DNA from: Rhodospirillales bacterium
Lineage (GTDB): Bacteria; Pseudomonadota; Alphaproteobacteria; ATCC43930; CGMCC-115725
Direction: 5' to 3'
Assembly: GCA_027315365.1 (NCBI GenBank)
Contig: DAHUYF010000156.1
Location: 1 to 64,000, forward strand
Length of the DNA stretch: 64,000 bases
Shown here: positions 27,347 to 35,716 of the stretch, one piece after another
Layout of the letters: every line of letters starts with the position of its first letter
Numbering within the stretch: the first letter of the stretch is position 1
Program-made: the position numbers and the translations under genes
The notes under the pieces: generated by a model
The model's input: the letters and a program-made list of their open reading frames with translations, nothing else
Database searches by the model: none
Told to the model about the DNA's origin: nothing

Positions 27347-28456
27347 TCAGGCGATCGCGGCCGCCGGCGCCGCCGGCGGCACGAGATGCGCCAGCCTGGG
27401 CATCACCTCCGTCGCGAGCAGCGTCATCGATTGCAGCCACGCCCGGGGGTTGTCGGCGTAGTCGAAGCCGAACAGCAGCAGGCAGCCGAAGCCGCCGAGC
27501 TCGTGATAGACCTGCTCCAGCCGCTCGGCCACGGTGCGCGGCGAGCCGACGATCCAGTTGTGCTTGGCGCAATACTCGGGCGTCACATCGCTGTCGCCGA
27601 CCTCCGGGCGATGCTTCAGATACTCCTTGAAGCCGAAGGCGCCGAGCAGCGGCAGAAAGTACTCGCCATACATCCGCCCCATCATGCCGCCGACCGAGAG
27701 CCGCCACGCCTCGGCGTCGGTCTCGGCGACGAACACCTCGCGCACGATGCGCCATTCCCGCCGGCTGGGCCGGCGCCCGGTGCGCTGCGCCCCGGCCTCG
27801 ACGCTGTCCCAATGGCTCGCGACATAGGCGGGGTTGAGGTTGAGGCTCATCGGAATGAAGCCGCGCTCGCCCGCGAGCTTGAGCGTATCGGAGTTCTTGG
27901 AGAGGCCGGCGACGCCGATCGGCGGGTGCGGCGTCTGGAACGGCTTGATGTGCGGCCGGAGCAGGCCGAGCATTTCGGCCGGCCGGTCCACCTTCCAGAA
28001 TTTGCCGTCATAATGGAAGGGTTCGGCGGCGCTCCATAGCTTCAAGATGATGTCGAGGGCTTCGCGCGTCATCTCGCGGTTCTGGCCGGACATGCCGTCG
28101 ACATTGAACATCTGCCAGTCGCTCGGCAATCCGCTGGCCGCGACGCCGAAATTGAGCCGGCCCTGGGCCAGGTGATCGAGCATGGCGACGCGGTTGGCAA
28201 GCTCGGCCGGATGGTGATAGGGCAGCAGGAAGCCGCCGGGGCCGATGCGCATGGTTTTGGTCTGCATCAGTGCCTGCGCCACCAGCAGGTCGGGGGTCGG
28301 ATTGGGCTCCCAGGGCGCGGTATGGTGTTCGCCGATCCAGGCCTCGCTGAAGCCGAGTTCGTCCGCCCAGCGCAGCACCTGCAAATCCCATTGCTGCCCG
28401 TTGTAGAGGCTGCGCTCCGGCGGATGGGACGGCATCGTGAATAAGCCGAGTTGCAT
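27347..28456 (-). CDS. LLM class flavin-dependent oxidoreductase
   Basis: A 369-residue luciferase-like monooxygenase (TIM barrel, FMNH2-using). Family segments are MQLGLFTMPSHPPERSLYNG at the start, ELGFSEAWIGEHHTAPWEPN, LNFGVAASGLPSDWQMFNVD and the C-terminal FGFDYADNPRAWLQSMTLLA. The substrate cannot be deduced; members oxidise long-chain aldehydes, sulfonates, amines or aromatic compounds. It stands alone, divergent from the pyruvoyl arginine decarboxylase gene with a 156-bp gap and convergent with the CgeB-like gene. Confidence 0.85.
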   Translation of the reverse strand: MQLGLFTMPSHPPERSLYNGQQWDLQVLRWADELGFSEAWIGEHHTAPWEPNPTPDLLVAQALMQTKTMRIGPGGFLLPYHHPAELANRVAMLDHLAQGRLNFGVAASGLPSDWQMFNVDGMSGQNREMTREALDIILKLWSAAEPFHYDGKFWKVDRPAEMLGLLRPHIKPFQTPHPPIGVAGLSKNSDTLKLAGERGFIPMSLNLNPAYVASHWDSVEAGAQRTGRRPSRREWRIVREVFVAETDAEAWRLSVGGMMGRMYGEYFLPLLGAFGFKEYLKHRPEVGDSDVTPEYCAKHNWIVGSPRTVAERLEQVYHELGGFGCLLLFGFDYADNPRAWLQSMTLLATEVMPRLAHLVPPAAPAAAIA

Positions 28457-28612
28457 CGTCTCCTCCCGATTTTGCTTGTCGTTCCGGCCTCGAGCGGCCA
28501 GGACGCGGGAAAAAGCGTAGGCTTGTCGGCGGCAGCCCGCAATGCGCCTTATTCATAGTGTCATCGTCATTCCCTAGCATGACAGTCCGGCTTCAGCATG
28601 GGGGGCAAGGCA

Positions 28613-29173
28613 ATGTTTCCAATCCCGACCAGCGTCTTTCTCACCAGCGGCGTGGGCATCCACCGGCACCGGCTCACCGCCTTCGAATTCGCGCTGCGCG
28701 CGGCCGATATCGAGCAGCAGAACCTCGTCACCGTCTCGTCGATCCTGCCGCCCGGCTGCGAGCTGACCCCGGCGGCGGTCGGGATCGAGACCCTGAAGCC
28801 GGGCGAGATCACCTTCTGCGTGCTGGCCCGCGCCGAGACAAACGAGCCGGGCCGGCGGGTCCATGCCAGCATCGGCTTGGCGCGGCCGGCCGATCCCGGG
28901 ATGTACGGCTACATCTCCGAGCATCACGGCTTCGGCATGACGCGCGAGCAGAGCGGCGACTACGCGGAAGACCTCGCCGCGACCATGCTGGCCTCGACGC
29001 TCGGCATCGATTTCGATCCTGAGTCGGCTTGGGACGAGCGCAAGAAGCTCTACCAGCACAGCCATCTCATCATCGACAGCATGTCGCTGACCGCCGCGGC
29101 CGAGGGCGATGCGGGCGGCCGCTGGACCTGCGCCGTCGCCGTGGCGGTGTTCCGCTTCGCGCCCGGCGCCTAG
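28613..29173 (+). CDS. Pyruvoyl-dependent arginine decarboxylase
   Basis: Converts arginine to agmatine using a pyruvoyl group made by self-cleavage. The 186-residue proenzyme begins MFPIPTSVFLTSGVGIHRHR and carries the cleavage site NLVTVSSILPPG with Ser42-Ser43 as the probable scissile pair, matching the PvlArgDC family first described from methanogens. An ATG at 28598 is in frame, but 28613 fits homologues and has GGGGGGCAAGG upstream. Its 3' end overlaps the convergent agmatinase gene: both TAG stops lie within CTAG (29170-29173). Together the pair would make putrescine from arginine. Confidence 0.88.
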   Translation: MFPIPTSVFLTSGVGIHRHRLTAFEFALRAADIEQQNLVTVSSILPPGCELTPAAVGIETLKPGEITFCVLARAETNEPGRRVHASIGLARPADPGMYGYISEHHGFGMTREQSGDYAEDLAATMLASTLGIDFDPESAWDERKKLYQHSHLIIDSMSLTAAAEGDAGGRWTCAVAVAVFRFAPGA

Positions 29174-30057
29174 CCGGCGACGAGGGCGAGGTATTCCCAG
29201 GCGACGGTAGCGGCGGCGAGCGCGCTGATCTCGGCCCAATCATAGGCCGGCGCGACCTCCACCACGTCCATGCCGCAGAAGCCAAGCCCGGCGAGCCGCC
29301 GCAGGATCGCCTGCGCCTGCCAGGTGGCGAGGCCGCCGATCTCCGGCGTGCCGGTGCCCGGCGCGAACGCCGGATCGAGCGCATCGATATCGAAGCTGAG
29401 ATAGGCGGGGGCGTCGCCGACAACCTCGCGGATGCGCGCCGCGATCGCGGCGGGGCCGGCGATGTGCACCTCTTCGGCCGTCAGGATCGTCACGCCTTTG
29501 CCGATCGTCCAGTCGTGGACGCTCCTTGGCACCGGCGAACGGATGCCGATCTGCGCCATGCGGCGCGGATCGACCAGCCCTTCCTCGATCGCGTGATAGA
29601 AGACGGAGCCGTGGCCGTAGGGTTGGCCGAAGCTGTCAGGCCAGGTGTCGACATGCGCGTCGAAATGGACAAGCGCCACCGGTCCGTGCCGCCGCGTCAG
29701 CGCACGCAGCAGCGCCAGCGTGATCGAATGGTCGCCGCCCAGCGCCAGCAGATGCTCGATGCCCTGCGCCTGGTCGGCGATCGCGGCAAGGCTGCCGGCG
29801 ATGTCGCCCAGCGGCAGTGCAAAATTGCCGATATCGGCGAGCGCCAGCGCGGCGGGTTCGATCCAGTGCCCGGGATGCGCGCCGTCGACGAGCATGCGGC
29901 TGGCCTGGCGGATCGCCTGGGGACCGAAGCGGGCGCCGCTGCGGTTGGTCGTGCCAAGATCGAAAGGAATGCCGGCGACCGAAAAGGCGGCGCCGCGATC
30001 CGTCCGCGCGACGCCGAGGAAGGAGCCGGGGAGGGCAAAGGTCGGGGTGGTGGACAT
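29170..30057 (-). CDS. speB: Agmatinase (ureohydrolase family)
   Basis: A 295-residue binuclear manganese ureohydrolase that splits agmatine into putrescine and urea. All metal motifs are visible: GGDHSITLALLRAL, VHFDAHVDTWPD and SFDIDALDPAFAPGTGTPEI. The family also contains guanidinobutyrase and formiminoglutamase-type enzymes; the convergent pyruvoyl arginine decarboxylase supports agmatine as substrate. The last codon overlaps the decarboxylase stop through a shared CTAG. Confidence 0.88.
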   Translation of the reverse strand: MSTTPTFALPGSFLGVARTDRGAAFSVAGIPFDLGTTNRSGARFGPQAIRQASRMLVDGAHPGHWIEPAALALADIGNFALPLGDIAGSLAAIADQAQGIEHLLALGGDHSITLALLRALTRRHGPVALVHFDAHVDTWPDSFGQPYGHGSVFYHAIEEGLVDPRRMAQIGIRSPVPRSVHDWTIGKGVTILTAEEVHIAGPAAIAARIREVVGDAPAYLSFDIDALDPAFAPGTGTPEIGGLATWQAQAILRRLAGLGFCGMDVVEVAPAYDWAEISALAAATVAWEYLALVAG

Positions 30058-30138
30058 CGCCGTCCTGTCTGTGAGCTGCCAAGCAAGACTATAGCGCGAT
30101 CGGCGTAGGGCCGATGACGGCGCGCGACCGCCGGCCCG

Positions 30139-31311
30139 CTATTGCGCCGCTTCGCTCGCGGTGCCGGATCGCACCAGCTTGATCCGCTTGCCGGCGGCGG
30201 TCAGGGCCAGCCTGCCATGCTTGAGGTCGAGCGCGTCCTTGCCGAAGAGCTCGGCGCGCCAGCCCTGCAGCGCGCGCACCGGCGCCGCATCGTCGGCGGC
30301 GATCATCTCGAGATCTTCGGTGTCGGCGACGAGCTTCTGCGCCACGTCGTTCTCCTCGCAGCGCAGCTTCAGCAGCACGCGCAGCAGATCGACCAGCGGT
30401 CCGATCCCCGGCGGCGGTTCGCGGCGCGGCGGCGGCACCGGGTACTCGCTCTCGGGCAGCGCCAGCACTCGCTGGACGGCCGCCAGCACCTCGCCGCCGA
30501 GCCGACCCTCGGCGAAATTCTTGCCCAGACCTCGGGTGCGCGCCAGATCGGCGACGGTGGCGGGCGCGTGCGCGGCGATCTCCAGGATGGATTCGTCGCG
30601 CAGTAGCCGGTTGCGCGGCAGGTTGCGCTGCTGCGCTGCGACCTCGCGCCAGGCGGCAAGCTCGCGCACCAGCGCCAGCAGCTTGCGGTTGTTGCTGCGC
30701 AGCTTGAACCGCCGCCACGATTCCTGCGGATCCTGCCGGTAGGTCGCGGGGTCGGTGAGCACGGCCATCTCCTCGTCGAGCCACTGGGTGCGGCCGCTCT
30801 TGGCGAGGCGCTGGGCGAGCTTCTCGTAGACGGTGCGCAGCGGCACCACGTCGGTGAGCGCGTAGTGAAGCTGCCGCTCGGTCAGCGGGCGATGTGCCCA
30901 GTCGGTGAAGCGGGAGGATTTGTCGATCGCCGCGCCGGCAAGCCGCCCCGCCAGCGTCTCGTAGCTCACCGCGTCGCCGAAGCCGCAGACCATGGCCGCG
31001 ACCTGGGTGTCGAAGAGCGGCGTCGGCACCGCTCCGGCCATGTTGACGAAAATCTCGATGTCCTGGCGAGCGGCATGGAAGACCTTGAGCACGCCGGTGT
31101 CGGCCATCAGGGCGAACAGCGGGGCGAGGTCCAGGCCGGGCGCCAGCGGGTCGATGGCCGCGGCCTCCTCCGGCCCGGCGATCTGCACCAGGCAGAGCTG
31201 CGGCCAGTAGGTCTTGTCGCGCATGAACTCGGTATCGACGGTGACGTAGTCGGCTTGGGCCTGGCGGCGGCAGAAGGCGGCCAGCGCGTCGGCAGAATCG
31301 ATCGGAATCAT
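30139..31311 (-). CDS. rnd: Ribonuclease D
   Basis: A 390-residue 3'-5' exoribonuclease of the DEDDy group that trims tRNA and small RNA ends. The exonuclease domain holds the acidic residues D26 and E28 (VTVDTEFMRDKTYWPQL), then FHAARQDIEIFVNMAG and the DEDDy tyrosine region RQLHYALTDVVPLRTVY. An HRDC domain follows (RDESILEIAAHAPATVADLA, about residue 215-290). The gene diverges from aspS, an order found in many alphaproteobacteria. Confidence 0.93.
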   Translation of the reverse strand: MIPIDSADALAAFCRRQAQADYVTVDTEFMRDKTYWPQLCLVQIAGPEEAAAIDPLAPGLDLAPLFALMADTGVLKVFHAARQDIEIFVNMAGAVPTPLFDTQVAAMVCGFGDAVSYETLAGRLAGAAIDKSSRFTDWAHRPLTERQLHYALTDVVPLRTVYEKLAQRLAKSGRTQWLDEEMAVLTDPATYRQDPQESWRRFKLRSNNRKLLALVRELAAWREVAAQQRNLPRNRLLRDESILEIAAHAPATVADLARTRGLGKNFAEGRLGGEVLAAVQRVLALPESEYPVPPPRREPPPGIGPLVDLLRVLLKLRCEENDVAQKLVADTEDLEMIAADDAAPVRALQGWRAELFGKDALDLKHGRLALTAAGKRIKLVRSGTASEAAQ

Positions 31312-31441
31312 ACCGTGCTATACACCGAAAGTTGCTCCCGTCAAACTGACCAGCCGGCCCGGCGGGCCGGCCCCGGCGGGCAGCCGGGGCAACCGCCGGC
31401 CGGGGCGGCGCCCGGGGGTCGCCACCGCCGGGCGGAAGCGC

Positions 31442-31470
31442 TTGACAAAGCCGTGCTTCCGTGTGTTTTT
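31442..31470 (+). promoter_or_regulatory. Likely aspS promoter
   Basis: A perfect TTGACA at 31442-31447 lies 56 bp before the aspS ATG. At 17 bp spacing the -10 would be GTTTTT (31465-31470), a poor match, so the assignment rests mainly on the -35. The sequence just upstream (31350-31440) is a dense run of GC palindromes. Confidence 0.4.
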
Positions 31471-31502
31471 GCCCTCCCTCCACGACGAGCGGATACGCGC
31501 CG

Positions 31503-33290
31503 ATGCATGTCTATCGCACTCACACCTGCGGCGAGCTGCGCCTCGCTCATGCCGGGGGCACGGCGCGGCTGTCGGGCTGGGTGCATCGCAAGCGCGACCA
31601 CGGGTCGCTGCTGTTCATCGACCTGCGCGACCACTACGGGTTGACGCAATGCGTCATCGACCGCTCGAGCCCGATCTTCGCGCTCGCCGATGCGCAGCGG
31701 CTGGAAAGCGTCATCACTGTCGCCGGCACGGTGGTCAAGCGCTCGCCCGAGACCGTCAACCCGAAGCTGCCGACCGGCGAGATCGAGCTGCAGATCGCCG
31801 AGCTCGCCGTGCAGGCGGAGGCGGAGCCGCTTCCGCTGCCGGTCAACACCGAGGCGGATTACCCCGAGGAGATGCGGCTCAAATATCGCTTCCTCGACCT
31901 GCGGCGCGACAGCATCCACATGAACATCGTGCTGCGCTCTAAGGTCATCGCCTCGATCCGCCGGCGCATGATCGAGCAGGGCTTCATGGAGTTCCAGACG
32001 CCGATCCTGACGGCGAGTTCGCCGGAGGGCGCGCGCGATTACCTCGTGCCGAGCCGCATCCATCCCGGCAAGTTCTATGCCCTGCCGCAGGCGCCGCAGC
32101 AGTTCAAGCAGCTGCTGATGGTGGCGGGCTTCGACCGTTATTTCCAGATCGCCCCGTGCTTCCGCGACGAGGCGAGCCGGGCCGACCGCTCGCCGGGCGA
32201 ATTCTATCAGCTCGATTTCGAGATGTCTTTCGTGACGCAGGAGGATGTCTTTGCCGCGATCGAGCCGGTGCTGCACGGCATCTTCGTCGAGTTCGGCGGC
32301 GACAAGGCGGTGACACCGCCGCCCTTTCCGCGCATCACCTATGACGACGCGCTGCTGAAATACGGCAGCGACAAGCCCGATCTGCGCAACCCGCTGCTGA
32401 TCTCCGAGGTGGCCGAGGTGTTCCGCGGCTCCGGCTTCAAGGTCTTTGCCGGGGCGGTCGACAGCGGCGCCGTGGTGCGCGCCATCGCCGTGCCGGGCGT
32501 CGCCGCGCAGCCGCGCAGCTTCTTCGATAAGCTCAACGACTGGGCGCGCGGCGAAGGCGCCCCGGGCCTCGGCTACATCGTCTTCGCCGAGGGCGCGGCC
32601 AAGGGGCCGATCGCCAAGTTCCTCGATCCGCCGCGGCTCGAGCGGCTCAAGGCGCTGACCGGTCTCGGGGATGGCGACGCCGTCTTCTTCGTCTGCGACA
32701 AGAAGGCGCCGGCGGCGAAGCTCGCCGGCGCGGCACGCACCAGGATCGCCCAGGAACTCGGCCTGATCGCGGGCAACGCGTTCAAATTCTGCTGGATCGT
32801 CGACTTCCCGATGTACGAATTCAACGAGGAGACGCGGCGGATCGATTTCAGCCACAACCCCTTCTCGATGCCGCAGGGCGGTCTCGAGGCGCTGACGACG
32901 CGCGATCCGCTGACCATCAAGGCCTACCAGTACGACATCGTCTGCAACGGCGTCGAGCTCAGCTCCGGGGCGATCCGCAACCATCGTCCCGAGATCATGT
33001 ACAAGGCCTTCGAGATCGCGGGTTATTCGGCCGCCGAGGTCGAGGCGCGATTCGGCGGCATGCTGAACGCCTTCAAATTCGGCGCGCCGCCGCATGGCGG
33101 GTCGGCCCCGGGCATCGACCGCATCGTCATGCTGCTCGCCGACACGCCCAACATCCGCGAGGTCGTCGCCTTCCCGATGAACCAGCAGGCGCAGGATTTG
33201 CTGATGCAGGCGCCGTCGGAAGTGCCGCCCGAGCGGTTGAAGGAGTTGCATATCCGCCTGGCGTTGCCGTCGGCGCCGGCCAAGGGCTGA
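31503..33290 (+). CDS. aspS: Aspartate-tRNA ligase, probably non-discriminating (Asp/Asn)
   Basis: Class II synthetase charging tRNA with aspartate. The 595-residue protein has the N-terminal OB-fold anticodon domain ([20 protein letters not shown]), motif 2 ([20 protein letters not shown]), the bacterial GAD insertion (about 290-420) and motif 3 ([14 protein letters not shown]). Residue H33 in RKRDHGS occupies the site where a histidine is associated with non-discriminating AspRS and a leucine with discriminating enzymes, so it may also make Asp-tRNA(Asn) for GatCAB. The ATG at 31503 fits the homologous start [13 protein letters not shown]. Confidence 0.95.
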   Translation: MHVYRTHTCGELRLAHAGGTARLSGWVHRKRDHGSLLFIDLRDHYGLTQCVIDRSSPIFALADAQRLESVITVAGTVVKRSPETVNPKLPTGEIELQIAELAVQAEAEPLPLPVNTEADYPEEMRLKYRFLDLRRDSIHMNIVLRSKVIASIRRRMIEQGFMEFQTPILTASSPEGARDYLVPSRIHPGKFYALPQAPQQFKQLLMVAGFDRYFQIAPCFRDEASRADRSPGEFYQLDFEMSFVTQEDVFAAIEPVLHGIFVEFGGDKAVTPPPFPRITYDDALLKYGSDKPDLRNPLLISEVAEVFRGSGFKVFAGAVDSGAVVRAIAVPGVAAQPRSFFDKLNDWARGEGAPGLGYIVFAEGAAKGPIAKFLDPPRLERLKALTGLGDGDAVFFVCDKKAPAAKLAGAARTRIAQELGLIAGNAFKFCWIVDFPMYEFNEETRRIDFSHNPFSMPQGGLEALTTRDPLTIKAYQYDIVCNGVELSSGAIRNHRPEIMYKAFEIAGYSAAEVEARFGGMLNAFKFGAPPHGGSAPGIDRIVMLLADTPNIREVVAFPMNQQAQDLLMQAPSEVPPERLKELHIRLALPSAPAKG

Positions 33291-33372
33291 GAACAAGGCT
33301 TCCGGCTCTTTTTCTTGCTTTGTTCTGCCGCTTCGGCGAGACTCCGCGCGCCGCAACCGTCAGGGCCGTTTC

Positions 33373-33876
33373 TTGCGCACTTTTCGGGGGTTCCTTCCGC
33401 CGCTGCTGCCGCTTCTGGCAGTCGGCTGCGCCGTGCCGCCGGCGGTCACCATCGCTTCGCTCGCTGCCGACGGGGTGAGCTACGTCACCACCGGCAAATC
33501 GGTTACCGATCACGGCATCTCCGCCGCGACCGGCCATGATTGCGCGCTGCTTCGCCCGGTGCTCCGGGACAAGCCGATCTGCGACACCAGCCCCAGCGAG
33601 CATGCCCGCGAGGTCCCGGTCGAGCTCGGTCGCGCCTCGGCGCCGCGTCCCGACGTTGCAGCGGTGGCGCCGGCGGCGGTCGATCAGACTCGCTACGTCG
33701 CGGTGGGAAGTTTCCTCGATCCGGGCAATGCCGCGCGTGCGGCGGCGCGTTATGCCGATCTCCACGCCATGATCGTTCCGGCCGAGGTGCGTGGCCGACA
33801 ATTCCACCGCGTCGTGGTGGGCCCGCTGTCGAGCGAGGCGGCGGCCGCGCTCAAGCTCCGGCTCGCGGCGCTCTGA
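33373..33876 (+). CDS. SPOR-domain putative lipoprotein
   Basis: A 167-residue protein with signal peptide and lipobox (PLLPLLAVGC), so membrane-anchored. Residues 104-166 resemble a SPOR repeat fold (RYVAVGSFLDPGNAARAAAR, then FHRVVVGPLSSEAAAALKLR), which binds denuded glycan strands of peptidoglycan at division sites. The middle part, AADGVSYVTTGKSVTDHGIS followed by ATGHDCALLRPVL, is found in related alphaproteobacterial envelope proteins. The start is a TTG at 33373; there is no better ATG. It follows aspS by 82 bp and ends just before repeat copy 1. Confidence 0.72.
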   Translation: MRTFRGFLPPLLPLLAVGCAVPPAVTIASLAADGVSYVTTGKSVTDHGISAATGHDCALLRPVLRDKPICDTSPSEHAREVPVELGRASAPRPDVAAVAPAAVDQTRYVAVGSFLDPGNAARAAARYADLHAMIVPAEVRGRQFHRVVVGPLSSEAAAALKLRLAAL

Positions 33877-33887
33877 GCCCCGGAGAG

Positions 33888-33967
33888 CCTCCTGGTGTTG
33901 CGGTTTTGACATTTGATCCCCGATCGAGTGTCGAAGCCGCAACGCAATCCTTTGAGTTTGCTGGTGT
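33888..33967. repeat. Dispersed intergenic repeat, copy 1
   Basis: This 80-bp unit matches 41099-41178 at 70 of 80 positions without gaps. Its core is a dyad, GCGGTTTTGACA (33899-33910) against TGTCGAAGCCGC, around the invariant loop segment TTTGATCCCCGATC. It lies between two convergent genes (SPOR lipoprotein and GGDEF protein). The right end runs into a 22-bp perfect palindrome starting at 33964. Confidence 0.75.
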
Positions 33968-34010
33968 TCCGACACTGACGCTTGATGCTCAAGCGTCAGT
34001 GTCGGAACAC
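33964..34010. repeat. Perfect 22-bp inverted repeat overlapping a gene end
   Basis: Left arm 33964-33985 (GTGTTCCGACACTGACGC then TTGA) and right arm 33989-34010 are exact reverse complements around the loop TGC. The right arm encodes the last six residues and the stop codon of the minus-strand GGDEF gene. It would form a very stable hairpin in either transcript and could serve as a terminator. Confidence 0.85.
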
Positions 34011-34666
34011 TTGACTTCGCGGCTGCTCCGCTTTTGCGCGTACATCGCCATGTCGGCTCGGTGCAGCAGCGCTTCCTGATCCTCGCTGCCGTCATAGTGC
34101 GCGAGGCCGAAGCTGGCGTTGAGCGGGATTGGCAGGCCGTCGATCTCCGGCGGCGTGGTGCCGAAGCTCCGCGCGAGGGAGAGGCATTTGCGCCGGGCGT
34201 TGGGCAGGCTGGCGCCGATCAGCAGCAGCGCGAACTCGTCGCCGCCGAGGCGACCGACCACGTCGTTCTTGCGCACGCGGCGGCGCAGCCCGGCGGCCAC
34301 CTGCCGCAGCACTTCGTTGCCGGCGCGATGGCCGTAGAGATCGTTGACCGCCTTGAAGCCGTCGAGGTCGCAGACGATGAGCACGCCCTGCGGCCCGCCG
34401 CGCGAGGCGGCGGCGATCGCCCGCGTCAGCTCGGTCAGGAAACCGCGGCGGTTGAGCACGGTGGTGAGTTCGTCGGTGACCGACAGGCCCTCGAGATAGG
34501 CCAGGCGCTCCTCGAGATCGGCGATGCGCTGCTCCGCGGCGGCGGCGGCGGCGAGCGCCCAATCGAGCAGCGCCGGCTGGTCATCCGGGCCGGGAGCGGG
34601 AGGGGGGATGAGGCGGGCGATGCCGCTCTCGTCGGTATGCCAGCGACTTTCCGCGGGGACAGGCAT
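33989..34666 (-). CDS. GGDEF-domain protein, probable diguanylate cyclase
   Basis: A 225-residue soluble protein with a short coiled-coil-like N-terminus (ALAAAAAAEQRIADLEERLA, residues 38-57) followed by a complete GGDEF domain. The active-site motif GRLGGDEFALLL has GGDEF at 141-145, and the inhibitory RxxD site is present as RKND at 132-135, so it should make c-di-GMP with product inhibition. No sensory domain is visible. The ATG at 34666 follows GAGGACGAG. The C-terminal tail KCSDTDA comes from the inverted repeat at 33964-34010, so the natural end may have been altered by that element. Confidence 0.85.
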   Translation of the reverse strand: MPVPAESRWHTDESGIARLIPPPAPGPDDQPALLDWALAAAAAAEQRIADLEERLAYLEGLSVTDELTTVLNRRGFLTELTRAIAAASRGGPQGVLIVCDLDGFKAVNDLYGHRAGNEVLRQVAAGLRRRVRKNDVVGRLGGDEFALLLIGASLPNARRKCLSLARSFGTTPPEIDGLPIPLNASFGLAHYDGSEDQEALLHRADMAMYAQKRSSREVKCSDTDA

Positions 34667-34900
34667 GGTCTCGTCCTCGAGTGTTCGGCAGGATTTGCGC
34701 AAAACCCGTGCCAACCGGCGGAGGCGCGGAAATCCAACGATGTTGGCCGCGCGTCCGCTCGGCAGAACCTGCCGGGCGGCAGCGGCTGCCGGCAGGGCGT
34801 GCCGCTGCCGGACGGCTCGGCTACTACCTTCGGCGCGCGAAGCGTGACATACTCGGCGCCTTTCCCTCGCCGCCGCATCACGCCATCGGGATCGCTTGGA

Positions 34901-35713
34901 ATGACGTTTCGGCCCGCCTGTCTCATCGGACTAGCCGCCCTGTCCTGGCCTGTCGCACCGGCGGTTGCCGTCGACATCTCGCCCCATCGCGCGCTCTATA
35001 CGCTCAATCTCGCCTCGACCAGGCCTGCGAGCGGCGTCGTCGGCGCTACCGGCGCCATGGTCTATGAATGGGGCGAGACCTGCGACGGCTGGACGGTGCA
35101 GCAGCGCTTTCGGCTGCGCCTCGAATATTCCGAACAGGACAATGTCGAGGTGAGCTCGACGCTGGTGACCTGGGAATCGAAGGATGGGCTGCGCTATCGC
35201 TTCAACGAGCGCCGCCTGCGCAACGGCGACCTCGACGAGGAGATCAAGGGGGAGGCCAAGCTCGACGGCGCCGACAAGGGCGGCTCGGCCGATTTCACCA
35301 AGCCCGAGACGGCGACCTTGGCGCTGCCCGCCGGCACGCTCTTTCCGACGGCGCATACCGTGCTCCTGATTCAGCGCGCGCTGGCCGGCGACCAATTCGT
35401 TTCGCGCAAGGTGTTCGACGGCGCGACGGTGGAGAATGCCGGGCAGATCACCGCGGTGATCGGCCCCGAGCTCAAGCCCGGCCCCGGCACCGGCGACGAG
35501 AAGCTGCCGAAAAGCCCGCTGCTCGATCGTCCGTCCTGGCGCATGCGGCTCGCCTTCTTCCCCGCCGACAGCCGGCAGGAGCAGCCGGATTACGAACTCG
35601 GCATGCGCCTCCTGGACAATGGCGTGTCGCAGGACATGACGCTCGACTATGGCGACTATGTCATCCGCGCCAGGCTCGACGACATCGAGGCGCTGCCGCG
35701 CCCGAGCTGCTGA
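34901..35713 (+). CDS. eipB: EipB family cell-envelope protein (DUF1849)
   Basis: A 270-residue periplasmic protein with a signal peptide ending PAVAV. The pattern SPHRALYTLNLASTRPASGV, GAMVYEWGETCDGWTVQQRF, LVTWESKDGLRYRFNERRLR and DYGDYVIRARLDDIEAL is that of EipB/DUF1849, a beta-spiral protein needed for envelope integrity in Brucella. The two cysteines that form the conserved disulfide there correspond to C61 and the last residue C270. The ATG at 34901 has no strong ribosome-binding site but begins the signal peptide. Confidence 0.88.
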   Translation: MTFRPACLIGLAALSWPVAPAVAVDISPHRALYTLNLASTRPASGVVGATGAMVYEWGETCDGWTVQQRFRLRLEYSEQDNVEVSSTLVTWESKDGLRYRFNERRLRNGDLDEEIKGEAKLDGADKGGSADFTKPETATLALPAGTLFPTAHTVLLIQRALAGDQFVSRKVFDGATVENAGQITAVIGPELKPGPGTGDEKLPKSPLLDRPSWRMRLAFFPADSRQEQPDYELGMRLLDNGVSQDMTLDYGDYVIRARLDDIEALPRPSC

Positions 35714-35716
35714 GCG

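Noticed and set aside
33291-33327. GAACAAGGC / GCTTTGTTC stem after aspS as a terminator
   Set aside because: The loop is 17-18 nt and pyrimidine-rich, there is no T-run after the stem, and the next gene follows closely in the same direction.
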